Assembly (NCBI GenBank): GCA_026388335.1
Contig: JAPLJZ010000245.1
Coordinates: 1-64,000 of the forward strand
Origin: Deltaproteobacteria bacterium
GTDB taxonomy: Bacteria > Desulfobacterota > Syntrophia > Syntrophales > UBA8958
DNA: 64,000 bases
Reading direction: 5' to 3'
This document shows positions 42,750 through 51,939 of this stretch, in pieces. Below the pieces are notes generated by a model. That model was given only the letters and a program-made list of their open reading frames with translations. It was not told where the DNA came from and did not search any database. Position numbers and translations under genes: made by a program. Positions within the stretch are counted from its first letter, which is position 1; the number at the start of each line of letters is the position of its first letter.

Positions 42750-44286
42750 CAGTGCCTTCCTCCATCAGCCCATACCTGCAGAGAATCCTGAAATATTTAT
42801 CAATCTTTCCTTCATAATCCTCTCCCCCGTAATGCATCCGGAGCAGTCTGGAAATTTCCGCTGTCCCTCTCGATCCACAATAATTAAGAGCTGCATCAAT
42901 TTTATGAAAGAACAGAGGGTCCTGTTGCAATTCTCCGGTAATTTCTTCCTTTTCCGTTGCAGTTATTATTTCAAAGAGGCGGTTGCGGCAAAGCGGTGCC
43001 TTGAAACGCCTGTTAAAACGGCGTCCTGTTTCCCATCCCGATTGACGTGGTTCACATCCGGACATGAAATGGAATCTCTCACTGGCCGACTGATAAACAT
43101 CACGCAATGAAGTCTGCCAGAATCCGCTATCCATTGATGAAGCAAGGCTCCAGATGTTTTTCAATCTCAAAGTCGAGACAGTGAAGACATGGTGGAGACG
43201 GAAAGAATAATCATCAGGAGCTATCGTACTGTTTTTCGTTAACCCCATCAAAATTTGATTGGCCTGCTCGTCAAAATGGTTCAGGGTCAATTGCGAAAAT
43301 CGGTTCAATGCAGTGGGATCATCATCGCAGACATCATTCAATGCATGCACCACCGTTGTGAAAAATATTTTTAAGGTCTCCGGGGAAATCTTGTCCGCTG
43401 TGTCATTTCGCGTATGATAGAAGGGATCTGGATAGGTGTTGAGACAGCTTGCGGGTATCCCGATGGTTGCATCATTTAGTATATAATGATCGCTACCGCC
43501 CGTATAGTATTGGAAATCGCAACGGTAAACCGGGAGAGAATTCCCGATTTCGCGGTAGTTTCCCCCACGTGCGACTTCCTTCAATCGGTGCCTCAGAAGC
43601 AGATCGAGGGAAGAGACATGATGGTGCGGGATTTCATCCACAATCAGGGTGCTGCCACTTATATTCTGATCTGCCCCAACCATGTCAAGAGAGATGCCGG
43701 CCATTATGCCGCCCAATTCTTTCTCATACCGGTGGCAGTATGCGACGGTTCCGAAATATTCAACTGTGAAGAGAAAGCGAAGAGAAATTTTCGGACGACA
43801 CTTCACATAGTAATTGATGAGTTCCATCATCATGGCCGCACCGGAGGCATTGTCATTGGCCGATGGCTTCGGGTGATCCAGATGTGCCACGATTATAATT
43901 TCACGATCCCCTTTTCCTGGCACATGGACATCAAGGCTCTTCATCGACCGGTGGTTGGGAATTTCAATGATAGAAGGCCGGTCTGTATCCCTCCAGAAAT
44001 TCATCGACGAAGGAACTTTCCAGCCCCAGTGTTCTGCCCCCGGCTCGTATTCCTCGATACGGATCCATTCTGCAGGACAGGTTATGTTTTGGGTGATGTA
44101 ATTCAAAGCATCATCATAGCCTGTACTGCACATAACCCGGTCAAAATCGCTTAGTTTATCAATATGCCGGATAATACTATTGATATGAAATGGAATAGTC
44201 GAGAACTCCTTTTTTAGCCCCTGATAATCATCACAAACCTTGGACGTTGAACCACACACCTTATGTTTAAAAAGGTTTTTGCTCAT
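42739..44286 (-). CDS. M28-family zinc aminopeptidase-like protein
   Basis: A 515-residue protein with a two-zinc M28 peptidase core. IIIVAHLDHPKPSANDNASGAAMMMELI supplies a His, Asp pair and D-N-A-S-G, LFTVEYFGT the Glu catalytic pair, GISLDMVGAD another Asp and FYHTRNDTADKI the final His, so all metal ligands are visible. Before it, ~residues 1-115, lies an unrecognised segment with GYDDALNYI. The C-terminal ~150 residues resemble a winged-helix or domain-closing region. No signal peptide is seen. A peptidase or amidohydrolase in a glycan locus is unusual; removal of an amide-linked group from a sugar is one possibility. Confidence 0.85.
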   Translation of the reverse strand: MSKNLFKHKVCGSTSKVCDDYQGLKKEFSTIPFHINSIIRHIDKLSDFDRVMCSTGYDDALNYITQNITCPAEWIRIEEYEPGAEHWGWKVPSSMNFWRDTDRPSIIEIPNHRSMKSLDVHVPGKGDREIIIVAHLDHPKPSANDNASGAAMMMELINYYVKCRPKISLRFLFTVEYFGTVAYCHRYEKELGGIMAGISLDMVGADQNISGSTLIVDEIPHHHVSSLDLLLRHRLKEVARGGNYREIGNSLPVYRCDFQYYTGGSDHYILNDATIGIPASCLNTYPDPFYHTRNDTADKISPETLKIFFTTVVHALNDVCDDDPTALNRFSQLTLNHFDEQANQILMGLTKNSTIAPDDYSFRLHHVFTVSTLRLKNIWSLASSMDSGFWQTSLRDVYQSASERFHFMSGCEPRQSGWETGRRFNRRFKAPLCRNRLFEIITATEKEEITGELQQDPLFFHKIDAALNYCGSRGTAEISRLLRMHYGGEDYEGKIDKYFRILCRYGLMEEGTDDL

Positions 44287-45395
44287 ATACTTTTGAAAAC
44301 GTAGGACAGATATCCCTGACTCCTCAGAAAATAGTCTGTTTCATAGGTGCATAACAAATTATACTGACTGCCAAGCGACTCTGTATAATAATTATCAGAG
44401 ATCGGAATCTTCGTTCCATCTTTTCCCTTTGGTAGGGCGTTAATGTAAATCCACCGAGGGTTTATCGTCTTGACCAATCGGAGATAATTGACAACGACAT
44501 TGGGCTCCATCTCCTGAAAAGATGCGCTGTTCCAAAAGATATCCATTTTCACATCGGACCAGACCGGCATAAACCAGGACGGCAGAAGAACGATCTTCCC
44601 CTTTACACAATCAGGCATACTTCTGCCGGACGTCGGCTTCAGGAGAACGGCCTCATTGTATTTGATTAGACGATTGCCGAAAACCTCAGACAGATACTGA
44701 TGAGCCACATAGAGCTGCGGCGGAATATCAAACACAAAAAAAGTTGCTTCGGGGAAAAGCTGAGCCAAAACCTCTACATTTCTTCCCAGACCAGATCCCA
44801 GTTCACAAAAGACCATGTCCGACCCAAATGTAATGTGTCGTGCGGCATCTATAAACATCGAACAGTATTGAAGATGGGCTAAAGACCAGAAGGTTCCCCC
44901 TAATTCTATCAAGTCCTCCGGGTTACCCCATAGACTCACCGGGCACTTTTGAATATCCAATCCTAAATTTTCATATTTATATTTTACCATTCTGTAGAAG
45001 TATTTTGTTATCTCTTCAGGATCATGAACAATATTCGGATTAAAGGTGAAATAACATTCCTCGAAAATCTGTGTGACCCGGAGCAATCCTCTATTTATTC
45101 TCCACAAACCGCGAAATTGGACAGGAGGTTCAAAGCGAATATTTCCTTTGATTGCCAAGTCAACAGCCCCAAAGGATGATAGAATGCTTCCTTTTCTCCT
45201 GCGAAAATCTTTCAACCCAACATGCTGGAGTTCCCTCACAAAAGTTCTTTCCCCAACAGTCCAATAAAGCGTGGGCTGGTATAATGGATCGCACTTGAAC
45301 CTTGCATCCATCATTTCAGCCAACAACGGGAGATTATCCCGAACTTGATAATTTGCTGCAGTCATAATCAATTCATATCGGATTTGGTTGCCCAC
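44283..45395 (-). CDS. Putative sugar O-methyltransferase
   Basis: A 370-residue protein similar to the large putative sugar O-methyltransferases of glycan loci. FCELGSGLGRNVEVLAQLFP (~ residues 200-219) is the SAM motif I and TFFVFDIPPQLYVAHQYL the second strand. A long N-terminal region of ~190 residues, including LTLYWTVGERTFVREL-like and NIRFEPPVQFRG segments, precedes it, as in that family. The C-terminal part includes NALPKGKDGTKIPISDNYY. Its stop overlaps the M28 start as ATGA. Substrate unknown. Confidence 0.8.
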   Translation of the reverse strand: MGNQIRYELIMTAANYQVRDNLPLLAEMMDARFKCDPLYQPTLYWTVGERTFVRELQHVGLKDFRRRKGSILSSFGAVDLAIKGNIRFEPPVQFRGLWRINRGLLRVTQIFEECYFTFNPNIVHDPEEITKYFYRMVKYKYENLGLDIQKCPVSLWGNPEDLIELGGTFWSLAHLQYCSMFIDAARHITFGSDMVFCELGSGLGRNVEVLAQLFPEATFFVFDIPPQLYVAHQYLSEVFGNRLIKYNEAVLLKPTSGRSMPDCVKGKIVLLPSWFMPVWSDVKMDIFWNSASFQEMEPNVVVNYLRLVKTINPRWIYINALPKGKDGTKIPISDNYYTESLGSQYNLLCTYETDYFLRSQGYLSYVFKSI

Positions 45396-45414
45396 AAGTT
45401 TTGCTCTGTTTTAT

Positions 45415-46059
45415 TCATTTGGAAAAAAGGCACAACATTCGATCCCGGCCGGCCAACGGTTCCACAAAAACATTGTATTGGAAGAAGGGCGATTTGCCGC
45501 TTATCCTTTTCATATCGTCAAAGGTAATCGGGCAGTAGAGGTAACTCACGTTTTCAACATAAATACACTTGCTATCATCGGGCTCTTGCTGAAAAGGACA
45601 TTCGATCAAAGCGCTTCCGCCTTTTTTCAAGATGCGGTGCATCTCCTGCAAAAATGTTACTTGCTCAGACTCTGTAATAAGAAAATTGAAGCTTGCCCAG
45701 ACACAGAAGCAGAAATCGAACACCGCTTCTTGGAAGGGAAGTTCTTTCATGTTGGCAACGAACAGTGAGCGTTGAGGAATGCCATATTCTTGAAAAAGGC
45801 TGATCCCTTTAAATATCAGTACATCGGAGATATCTATTCCTGTTACGTCATATCCGTCCTTCACCAGAGGGATGGTCAGGCGGCCGTAGCCGCAACAGAT
45901 ATCCAAGACCTTATCGCAGGGTTTGAGGTAGTCGCGGAGGACATTTAGCAGGGCATCCGTGTAAGCCGGGTCGGCCCTGTCCATGAGCCAGTCAGGACCA
46001 ACCGTCTCGTAGAGCTTGCGGGTCTTTAGGTCATTGTTATCAATAACATTTGTCATCAA
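45415..46059 (-). CDS. Class I SAM-dependent methyltransferase
   Basis: A 214-residue methyltransferase of the UbiE/Methyltransf_11 type. VLDICCGYGRLTIPLVKDGYD (~52-72) is motif I with C-C-G-Y-G in place of G-C-G-x-G, GIDISDVLI the second strand and FDFCFCVWASFNFL the region after. Its start overlaps the carbamoyltransferase stop by 4 bases (ATGA), so it is translationally coupled to it and may modify the same sugar. Confidence 0.87.
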   Translation of the reverse strand: MMTNVIDNNDLKTRKLYETVGPDWLMDRADPAYTDALLNVLRDYLKPCDKVLDICCGYGRLTIPLVKDGYDVTGIDISDVLIFKGISLFQEYGIPQRSLFVANMKELPFQEAVFDFCFCVWASFNFLITESEQVTFLQEMHRILKKGGSALIECPFQQEPDDSKCIYVENVSYLYCPITFDDMKRISGKSPFFQYNVFVEPLAGRDRMLCLFSK

Positions 46060-47828
46060 TTACTTTTTCGAAGAATCAAAAAATCGTCGAATATGAGACC
46101 GTCAAGATCCGAGTTTTCGAAGGTGTGGAGGGCATCTTCAGGGGAGCAGACCACAGGCTCGCCATGAAGATTGAAAGACGTGTTCAGAAGGGCTCCTATT
46201 CCCGTCAGGCGCTCGAATTCCTCGATCAGGTCAAAGTATGGCGGATTGGCCTCCCGCTCCAGAACCTGGGGCCGGACCGTAAAGTCTGCAGGATGTATTG
46301 CCGCGGCAAGGTCCTTGCGCGCCAGTTCCGTGGAGTCAAAGGCCATGGTCATGAAAGGTGATTTCAGGGGAGACACAAGGTAATCTCCCGCACGATGCTC
46401 CAGGATCGTTGGCGTGAAGGGCATCCAAAAATCCCGACGCTTAATCTGCCGGTTGATCTTCTGCACATTACCGAAATACGAGGGATTGGCAAGAATCGAC
46501 CGGTTGCCGAGCGCCCGCTGTCCGAACTCCATACGTCCTGTGCATCTGGCCAATATCAAATTATCCTTGAGGGCAACGGCGATATCATGAACAGCAGGCG
46601 TTTCGATAACTTTGTATTTTCTTGCGACATCGAAACCGGCCATGGCCATTTCCACATCCCCCTTTCCGAATGATAGGCCAAGATAGATGTTGTTTATCGG
46701 ATGGGGAGTAACGTCAGGATGAAATTTTCTTAAGAGGCGATAGCCCGCCCCGATCGCTAGCGAACCGTCACCGCTAATGGGATTGACATGGACGGATTCC
46801 ACTTCGGCCATGTCTTTGATGGCCTTCATGGCCTTGATATTTTGAGCAACGCCACCACTGAAAACAATATTACGAATGTTTGTCTTCTTAATATGGAACA
46901 GAACCCACTCTTTGAGACAACTTTCAAGATACTCCTGGAGGGCTGCGGCTATTCCGTCAAAGCGGTGGCCTTGGAAGGCCTGAATAAAGTGGAAATAGGA
47001 GTCCGGTATCTTGCGATTGACAACCAAGTTCCCTTCTTTGACCTGCAGCAGATCTTGAAAAACAGAAAGACTCCTGTTTTTTTCATAGGCGCTTGAATAG
47101 GGGGCGAGCCCCATGACCTTATACTCGTGCTGATTGGGCTTCATGCCAAGAAGCAGAGTGATATATCTATAAAAATGGGCGAGATGATTCTCCTTCGTGT
47201 TGCAAATTTCTCTTATGCCGTCAGCATCAGCAATACTGACCGTTGCATTCGAATAATCACCCTCTCCCTCGCAAGTAAAAACCAGTGCCTTGTCCCGGAT
47301 GGGAGCGCCATAATAACCGTAATGGGAATGGCATTCCTCATGGGGAATAAAATGAATCCTATCAAGTGAAATGTTCAGGTGCTGAGCTATTGCTTCGGCC
47401 CGGACCTTCCGGAATTCATCGTGGTCGACGTTTCCTTTTTCATCAAATACACGTGAAAAATCATAGTGTTGATCGTGGATGTACCGGGGATTATTGGAAA
47501 AGATTTCATGGTAAGAAACGGATTCACCCGCCAGCCTCCTCTTCCAGTACAGGTTCTGTTCATCGACCCAGTCCTGTATGGAAAAGCTCGCCTCCCTTTT
47601 GATCCGGATATGCGCTGCCGGTGAATACAGGGTGGCAAAAGCCACGGCATCGACTTCCGTTCCTTTCAGGCCGGCAAAAGCCAGACAAAATTCAACAGCC
47701 CGACGGGGATATCCCATATCACATTTAAACCGCGTCAGGCGTTCTTCAGCGCAGGCTGCTACCAATGTGCCGTCGACAAAAAGACAGGCTGCCGCCTCAT
47801 GAGGGTCACTGATTCCAAGAATGATCAT
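46056..47828 (-). CDS. Carbamoyltransferase (NodU/CmcH family)
   Basis: A 590-residue enzyme that makes carbamoyl-adenylate from carbamoyl phosphate and ATP and passes the carbamoyl group to a hydroxyl. The N-terminal Kae1-like domain has IILGISDPHEAAACLFVDG; the metal site shows H-E-E-C-H near residue 163 and CEGEGDYSN, where most relatives have D-G-x-G-E. VFSGGVAQNIKAMKAI and ISGDGSLAIGAGYRLL are nucleotide motifs, and the C-terminal domain ends with LNTSFNLHGEPVVC. It is closest in layout to the gene at 56194 and less like that at 52654. Confidence 0.9.
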   Translation of the reverse strand: MIILGISDPHEAAACLFVDGTLVAACAEERLTRFKCDMGYPRRAVEFCLAFAGLKGTEVDAVAFATLYSPAAHIRIKREASFSIQDWVDEQNLYWKRRLAGESVSYHEIFSNNPRYIHDQHYDFSRVFDEKGNVDHDEFRKVRAEAIAQHLNISLDRIHFIPHEECHSHYGYYGAPIRDKALVFTCEGEGDYSNATVSIADADGIREICNTKENHLAHFYRYITLLLGMKPNQHEYKVMGLAPYSSAYEKNRSLSVFQDLLQVKEGNLVVNRKIPDSYFHFIQAFQGHRFDGIAAALQEYLESCLKEWVLFHIKKTNIRNIVFSGGVAQNIKAMKAIKDMAEVESVHVNPISGDGSLAIGAGYRLLRKFHPDVTPHPINNIYLGLSFGKGDVEMAMAGFDVARKYKVIETPAVHDIAVALKDNLILARCTGRMEFGQRALGNRSILANPSYFGNVQKINRQIKRRDFWMPFTPTILEHRAGDYLVSPLKSPFMTMAFDSTELARKDLAAAIHPADFTVRPQVLEREANPPYFDLIEEFERLTGIGALLNTSFNLHGEPVVCSPEDALHTFENSDLDGLIFDDFLILRKSN

Positions 47829-47867
47829 AATCTTCTTCTGCCATTCATCTTCAAAACGTTCACCTTG

Positions 47868-48587
47868 CTATTCTTCCGTATATTGCTTGTATTCCATTTT
47901 CAACAGCTTTTCCTTAACCTTGGCGAGGGTATCATTATCCATAACGTTGTGGTAACTTCCCTTATCAGATGCAGCGGAAGTTCCCTTAAGCCCACTTTCC
48001 AAAAGCTTGATACCCTTAACCAGCACACCAGCACCGTGGCTGAACATTCTGGCACGCACGGATTCGTAAGAATCACCCCGTTTGATCGGTAATACTTCAC
48101 TGTATAGAATAGGCCCGCCATCGATCTCAGGCGTTACGAAATGACATGTAGTTCCCACAAAGTCGTCATGATAAAGCGCCCACTCCACTGCCGAACAACC
48201 CCTGTATTGAGGCAGCAGACCGGGATGGATGTTAAGGGTGCCAATAACCGGTATTGATAGGATTTGCGGCATTATGATGTCTGCCCCCCCTAAAACCAAC
48301 AGATCAGGTTTCAGACGCAGTATAATCGCTTCTGAAGTTAAAGAGTTATGGCTGGACACGAAATAAAAAGGCAGCAAATGAGGTACCGTTACTTCAGTGA
48401 TAGGAGGTATACGGTAGTGTCCGATGGTCCGCTCCCGAAATATTTCCTGCTCCTTTCGGTAAATCTCCGGATCATGGGAACAGATGACCGCTTTTAGATC
48501 CATTCCCTGAGAAAGAAGGGCGCGAATCATCTCAAGGCCCCAAGGGTTTTCAAATGTTGTCATGATAACAATTTTCATGGATTTCAC
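47868..48587 (-). CDS. Formyltransferase (methionyl-tRNA formyltransferase-like fold)
   Basis: A 239-residue enzyme of the 10-formyltetrahydrofolate-dependent formyltransferase fold. IGTLNIHPGLLPQYRGCSAVEWALY has the N-x-H-P-x-x-L-P catalytic signature, and VTPEIDGGPIL supplies the conserved Asp of the N-H-D triad. Comparable proteins in glycan loci N-formylate amino sugars such as Qui4N or Fuc3N. A DegT aminotransferase (49691) and dehydrogenase (50956) upstream could make the amino sugar. It lacks a C-terminal tRNA-binding domain, so fMet-tRNA synthesis is unlikely. Confidence 0.9.
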   Translation of the reverse strand: MKSMKIVIMTTFENPWGLEMIRALLSQGMDLKAVICSHDPEIYRKEQEIFRERTIGHYRIPPITEVTVPHLLPFYFVSSHNSLTSEAIILRLKPDLLVLGGADIIMPQILSIPVIGTLNIHPGLLPQYRGCSAVEWALYHDDFVGTTCHFVTPEIDGGPILYSEVLPIKRGDSYESVRARMFSHGAGVLVKGIKLLESGLKGTSAASDKGSYHNVMDNDTLAKVKEKLLKMEYKQYTEE

Positions 48588-48588
48588 T

Positions 48589-49698
48589 TTATTTCAGGTT
48601 GATAGTACTCAATATGAAATCGGATATATTATAAGCGGATAGCATCCGACGTTTTGTTGGCAGGTGAGGCGAATCGTTTTTTTTCATTTTTAAAGAGTCT
48701 TCAATATCGGCTTGATTCCGCAGATGTTTCACCCAGCCTAGCCTCACCCCGATAAACGACTGCTCGTCATCTCCAGGGATGACTGAATATACAGGGAGAC
48801 CGAGGACGGCAGCCTCGAGAAGCAACAGAGAACTTATACCCAAGACGAGTTTCGCGCTGAGCATCAGGTCAAACCGGTCAATTTCATCTTTAACGGAGAC
48901 AATCTTTAATGCCCTGTATGCCCTCAACATCGGGGCATACTTGGACGAATCTTCCCGGGGATGCAACTTGATGACCAGCGGCGGGCGTATTTCCTTTCCC
49001 AGTTGCAGCAGAGTACTGCAGATCCGCTCAAGGATCGAAAACTCGGAGTAACCCAGGTCCTTGCTACCATGATCGGACTCCACAGGCTCGGATACGAAGA
49101 GCACATAATCTCGGTCATCCTTCAGTGCCAACTGCTGTAGGATTTGGCTGCGTTTCTTTTCCGAAAAATATTGCGCCGCCTTGCCTGCAACATCTAAGGC
49201 TGGATGCCCGGAAACAACAATTTGCCGCCCGGGGATACCCATATCCAACAGGTCCCGCTGGGCAATTTCATCAGGGACAAAGATAGTATCGGGCACCGCG
49301 TTCAGATACCCAGAGGAGTCCTGGAACCGGACGCGGTATTCGCACCAGTGATCCAGCACAGAGAAGGAGGGAACGCCCTGTTCTCTGGCCTTTCTTACGA
49401 AGGACCTTTCCAGGTTCCCGCTGATGCTGGTCCCTGCAAGCACAAAGGCATATTGGCGCAGATCGAGCTTATCGTAATCCTCCGGCGAGACCTCTTCGTC
49501 GACAATTGTTTTCCGGGCTGACCGCGCCGCTAGGTTAAAAAACGGAAAGGAATTGTGGGTAAGAACAAGATCGAAGAATATTTCCGGGGTTTTTTCAATA
49601 AATGTTTTAGTAACGGGCAGCACTACGCGAGCTCCGCCAGGATGGTTGCAAACGGCCAAAGCCTTGAGTTTCTTTCCTTCTCTGCGTAAACTATGCAT
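48589..49698 (-). CDS. GT-B-like putative transferase
   Basis: A 369-residue two-domain Rossmann protein. The N-terminal domain begins LKALAVCNHPGGARVVLPV; the C-terminal domain has VLFVSEPVESDHG, PLVIKLHPREDSSKYAP, FDLMLSAKLVLGISSLLLLEAAVLGLPVYSV, in the order of donor domains from sialyl-type and surface-carbohydrate GT-B transferases. The KLHPRE motif and glycine-serine loop GISS before the E-A suggest a CMP- or CDP-linked donor. No named family is certain. Its stop is 1 base before the formyltransferase start and it overlaps the aminotransferase by 8 bases. Confidence 0.72.
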   Translation of the reverse strand: MHSLRREGKKLKALAVCNHPGGARVVLPVTKTFIEKTPEIFFDLVLTHNSFPFFNLAARSARKTIVDEEVSPEDYDKLDLRQYAFVLAGTSISGNLERSFVRKAREQGVPSFSVLDHWCEYRVRFQDSSGYLNAVPDTIFVPDEIAQRDLLDMGIPGRQIVVSGHPALDVAGKAAQYFSEKKRSQILQQLALKDDRDYVLFVSEPVESDHGSKDLGYSEFSILERICSTLLQLGKEIRPPLVIKLHPREDSSKYAPMLRAYRALKIVSVKDEIDRFDLMLSAKLVLGISSLLLLEAAVLGLPVYSVIPGDDEQSFIGVRLGWVKHLRNQADIEDSLKMKKNDSPHLPTKRRMLSAYNISDFILSTINLK

Positions 49699-50971
49699 TC
49701 ACGCCCTTTTTCCGGAGGGCATATTCCTCGATTTTACGAAACATGACCCCGATCCGGTCCATGTGCTGTTCCTCCAGTTCATAGGAACAGATTTCAAAGG
49801 TCAGGCACCTGGATTCATAAAAAGCTTCCGCTTGCGGGCAGCTCCCTCTCCGGTAATTTTCGCTGTTCTGATTCGAAAGGGACTGGGTAAAGGGAAATCC
49901 CTGCTCTCCGTAAACGATCTTTTTCCGGTAGATGTCCTGCCAGTACAGCGGACGATAGCTCTCGGTGATCGGCAGGTTTTCCGCCTGCGTCATGCGAAGC
50001 ATATCTCCTTTTGTTATGCCTATCCATCCTAAATCCATCTGCATGGGGAAATCGTAATAAGAATGTTCACAACCCTCTTCAACGAGAGGAGCCCTGACCC
50101 AGTCAAAGGCTTCCAGTATATGGGAAAGGCGGTTTGCAAGTCTTCTCCTCTTTTCTACAAGCCCCGGAAGTTTCTTTGTCTGTTCAAGAGCAATAGCCGC
50201 TTGGAGTTCCGTGAGCCGAAAGTTCCATCCCACGATATTGGATAGATTCCCTCTTGTCCCCTTCACCTCACCATGATTGCGGATCAGAGCCAGTCTCTCA
50301 CGTAACTCCGCATCACGTGTGACGGCCACACCTCCCTCACCACAATTGGCATGTTTGTGGAAGTTGAAGCTGAAGACACCGATATCACCGAATGATCCTG
50401 TAAAAGATCCGCGATACATGGCGAAAGGACTCTGGGCGCAATCCTCGATGACACGGAGGCGGCGTTCCCTGGCGATAGCCATCAGTTCATCCATGCGGGC
50501 CGGGTGGCCGTAAAGATGGACAATCATGAGAGCCTTCGTTTTTGCCGATATCCGGGAGCGGACGGACTCGGGATCCAGCCCGTAGGTCCGTTCTTCAACG
50601 TCGGCAAAAACGGGAACAGCGTTATAAGCCAGTACCGCAGCAGCGCTGGCGGACATGGTTTGCGCAGGTACAATCACTTCGTCCCCCAGACCGAGATTCA
50701 GGGCGCCCACCGCTGCAACGAGACCCGACGTTGCCGAATTAAAAGAAACGGCACACGGCATCCCGAGCGATCCGGCGAAGAGAGATTCGAATCCCCGGAC
50801 AACTGGTCCTCCGTAAAAGCGGTCATCTCCGCAGGCGACGAAACCGGATAGGCTCCCCGATTCCATCACCCGGAGCGCAGCATCCTTTTCCTCCTGCCCA
50901 ATGGAAACGTAGGGCCTGAGCGGCTGTGGCTGAACCGGTCTTCCTCCGAACAGTGCTAACGGTTCCGGCAT
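49691..50971 (-). CDS. DegT/DnrJ/EryC1/StrS aminotransferase
   Basis: A 426-residue PLP sugar aminotransferase. GSLSGFVACGDDRFYGGPVVRGFE is an extended entry loop, IVPAQTMSASAAAVLAYNAVPVF and VIEDCAQSPFA surround the cofactor, and the Schiff-base Lys lies in SFNFHKHANCGEGG. The length and the long loop set it apart from PseC-like copies. It should aminate a keto sugar or deoxyinosose-like ring. The Gfo/Idh/MocA gene directly upstream (16-base overlap) is a common partner that generates the ketone. Confidence 0.91.
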   Translation of the reverse strand: MPEPLALFGGRPVQPQPLRPYVSIGQEEKDAALRVMESGSLSGFVACGDDRFYGGPVVRGFESLFAGSLGMPCAVSFNSATSGLVAAVGALNLGLGDEVIVPAQTMSASAAAVLAYNAVPVFADVEERTYGLDPESVRSRISAKTKALMIVHLYGHPARMDELMAIARERRLRVIEDCAQSPFAMYRGSFTGSFGDIGVFSFNFHKHANCGEGGVAVTRDAELRERLALIRNHGEVKGTRGNLSNIVGWNFRLTELQAAIALEQTKKLPGLVEKRRRLANRLSHILEAFDWVRAPLVEEGCEHSYYDFPMQMDLGWIGITKGDMLRMTQAENLPITESYRPLYWQDIYRKKIVYGEQGFPFTQSLSNQNSENYRRGSCPQAEAFYESRCLTFEICSYELEEQHMDRIGVMFRKIEEYALRKKGVNA

Positions 50972-51939
50972 TCCAGTTCCCTTATTAATTTAAGATAATT
51001 AAGAGTCCGGCAGGCATCTTCGGCTGTGCAACGGAAAAGACCGGGATAGTTTCCCAAGATGCCCTTAATGATATCATTGATGACCAAAGCCATATTTTCA
51101 TACTGGTGGCTGGGGATGGCTTCCGGCTCGGGAGAAAGATACCGATACCCGTCCAGAAATGGATGACTCACGGCCTTTGAAAGCAAGATGCGATTGGTCA
51201 GGTCCGTAATGATGATTTTACCTCCCTCCAAGAACATTGTGTATTCGAAGATGCTGTAACAGCATTCACGCAATCCTTGAAATACAACCTGAAATCCGGG
51301 ATAGAGGAATACAAAATTGCACGTGGGATCATCGGGAACCTCGGTAAATTCAGATAGTTTAAGGATATCCATTGGCTCTCCGAACAACTGTAGAGTCAGG
51401 TCAACAATGTGAATGCCATTATGCAGGAGCCCTTTGGCATAAACGGCGCTCACGGTCTGAACCGGCCCGAGGGTTCCCTGTTCGAGTTTATTCCAGATTT
51501 TCTGAATTCCAGGTTCCCAGCGAAGCACATGATTTATGAGGAGCGTTTTCCCGGAACGCCTGTAAAGATCGGAGATCTCAACCGCTCTACCCAGGTCCTC
51601 GACGAACGGTTTTTCGCAGAGCACGTATGGAATGTTCGTGTCGAGAGCACGGAGCAGATCCTTTTCATGAACCGGCGTGGGCGTACAAATGGAGAAGATG
51701 TCCGGGCGGTGACGAGCCAGGAGATCATCGCTACTTTCGAAACATTCGATCCCTGATCCCCATTTGAGGGTAAATTGCTCAAGCTTGGATGGATCCTTGT
51801 CACATACGGCAATAAGGTCGATGTGCGGGTTTAGCAGATACGCCTTCGCATGTGAATAAATATATCGGTCTTCGAGGCTGTTATCGTAGCTGCTTCCGAT
51901 CTTCCCACAGCCGATGATAGCAGCTTTAAGTCGTTTCAC
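50956..51939 (-). CDS. Gfo/Idh/MocA-family oxidoreductase
   Basis: A 327-residue NAD(P)-dependent dehydrogenase. KAAIIGCGKIGSSYDNSLED (~4-23) is the dinucleotide fold with the SSYDNS extension seen in inositol-type members, CEKPFVEDL the E-K-P motif and HNGIHIVDLTLQLFG the catalytic segment. Likely oxidises a sugar or cyclitol hydroxyl before amination by the downstream DegT enzyme, with which it overlaps by 16 bases. Its start overlaps the SpsF-like stop as ATGA. Confidence 0.9.
   Translation of the reverse strand: MKRLKAAIIGCGKIGSSYDNSLEDRYIYSHAKAYLLNPHIDLIAVCDKDPSKLEQFTLKWGSGIECFESSDDLLARHRPDIFSICTPTPVHEKDLLRALDTNIPYVLCEKPFVEDLGRAVEISDLYRRSGKTLLINHVLRWEPGIQKIWNKLEQGTLGPVQTVSAVYAKGLLHNGIHIVDLTLQLFGEPMDILKLSEFTEVPDDPTCNFVFLYPGFQVVFQGLRECCYSIFEYTMFLEGGKIIITDLTNRILLSKAVSHPFLDGYRYLSPEPEAIPSHQYENMALVINDIIKGILGNYPGLFRCTAEDACRTLNYLKLIRELECRNR

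Noticed and set aside
44283-48587. A sialic-acid-type lyase or esterase operon
   Set aside because: Motifs instead show O-methyltransferase, methyltransferase, carbamoyltransferase and formyltransferase; no lyase or esterase signature is present.
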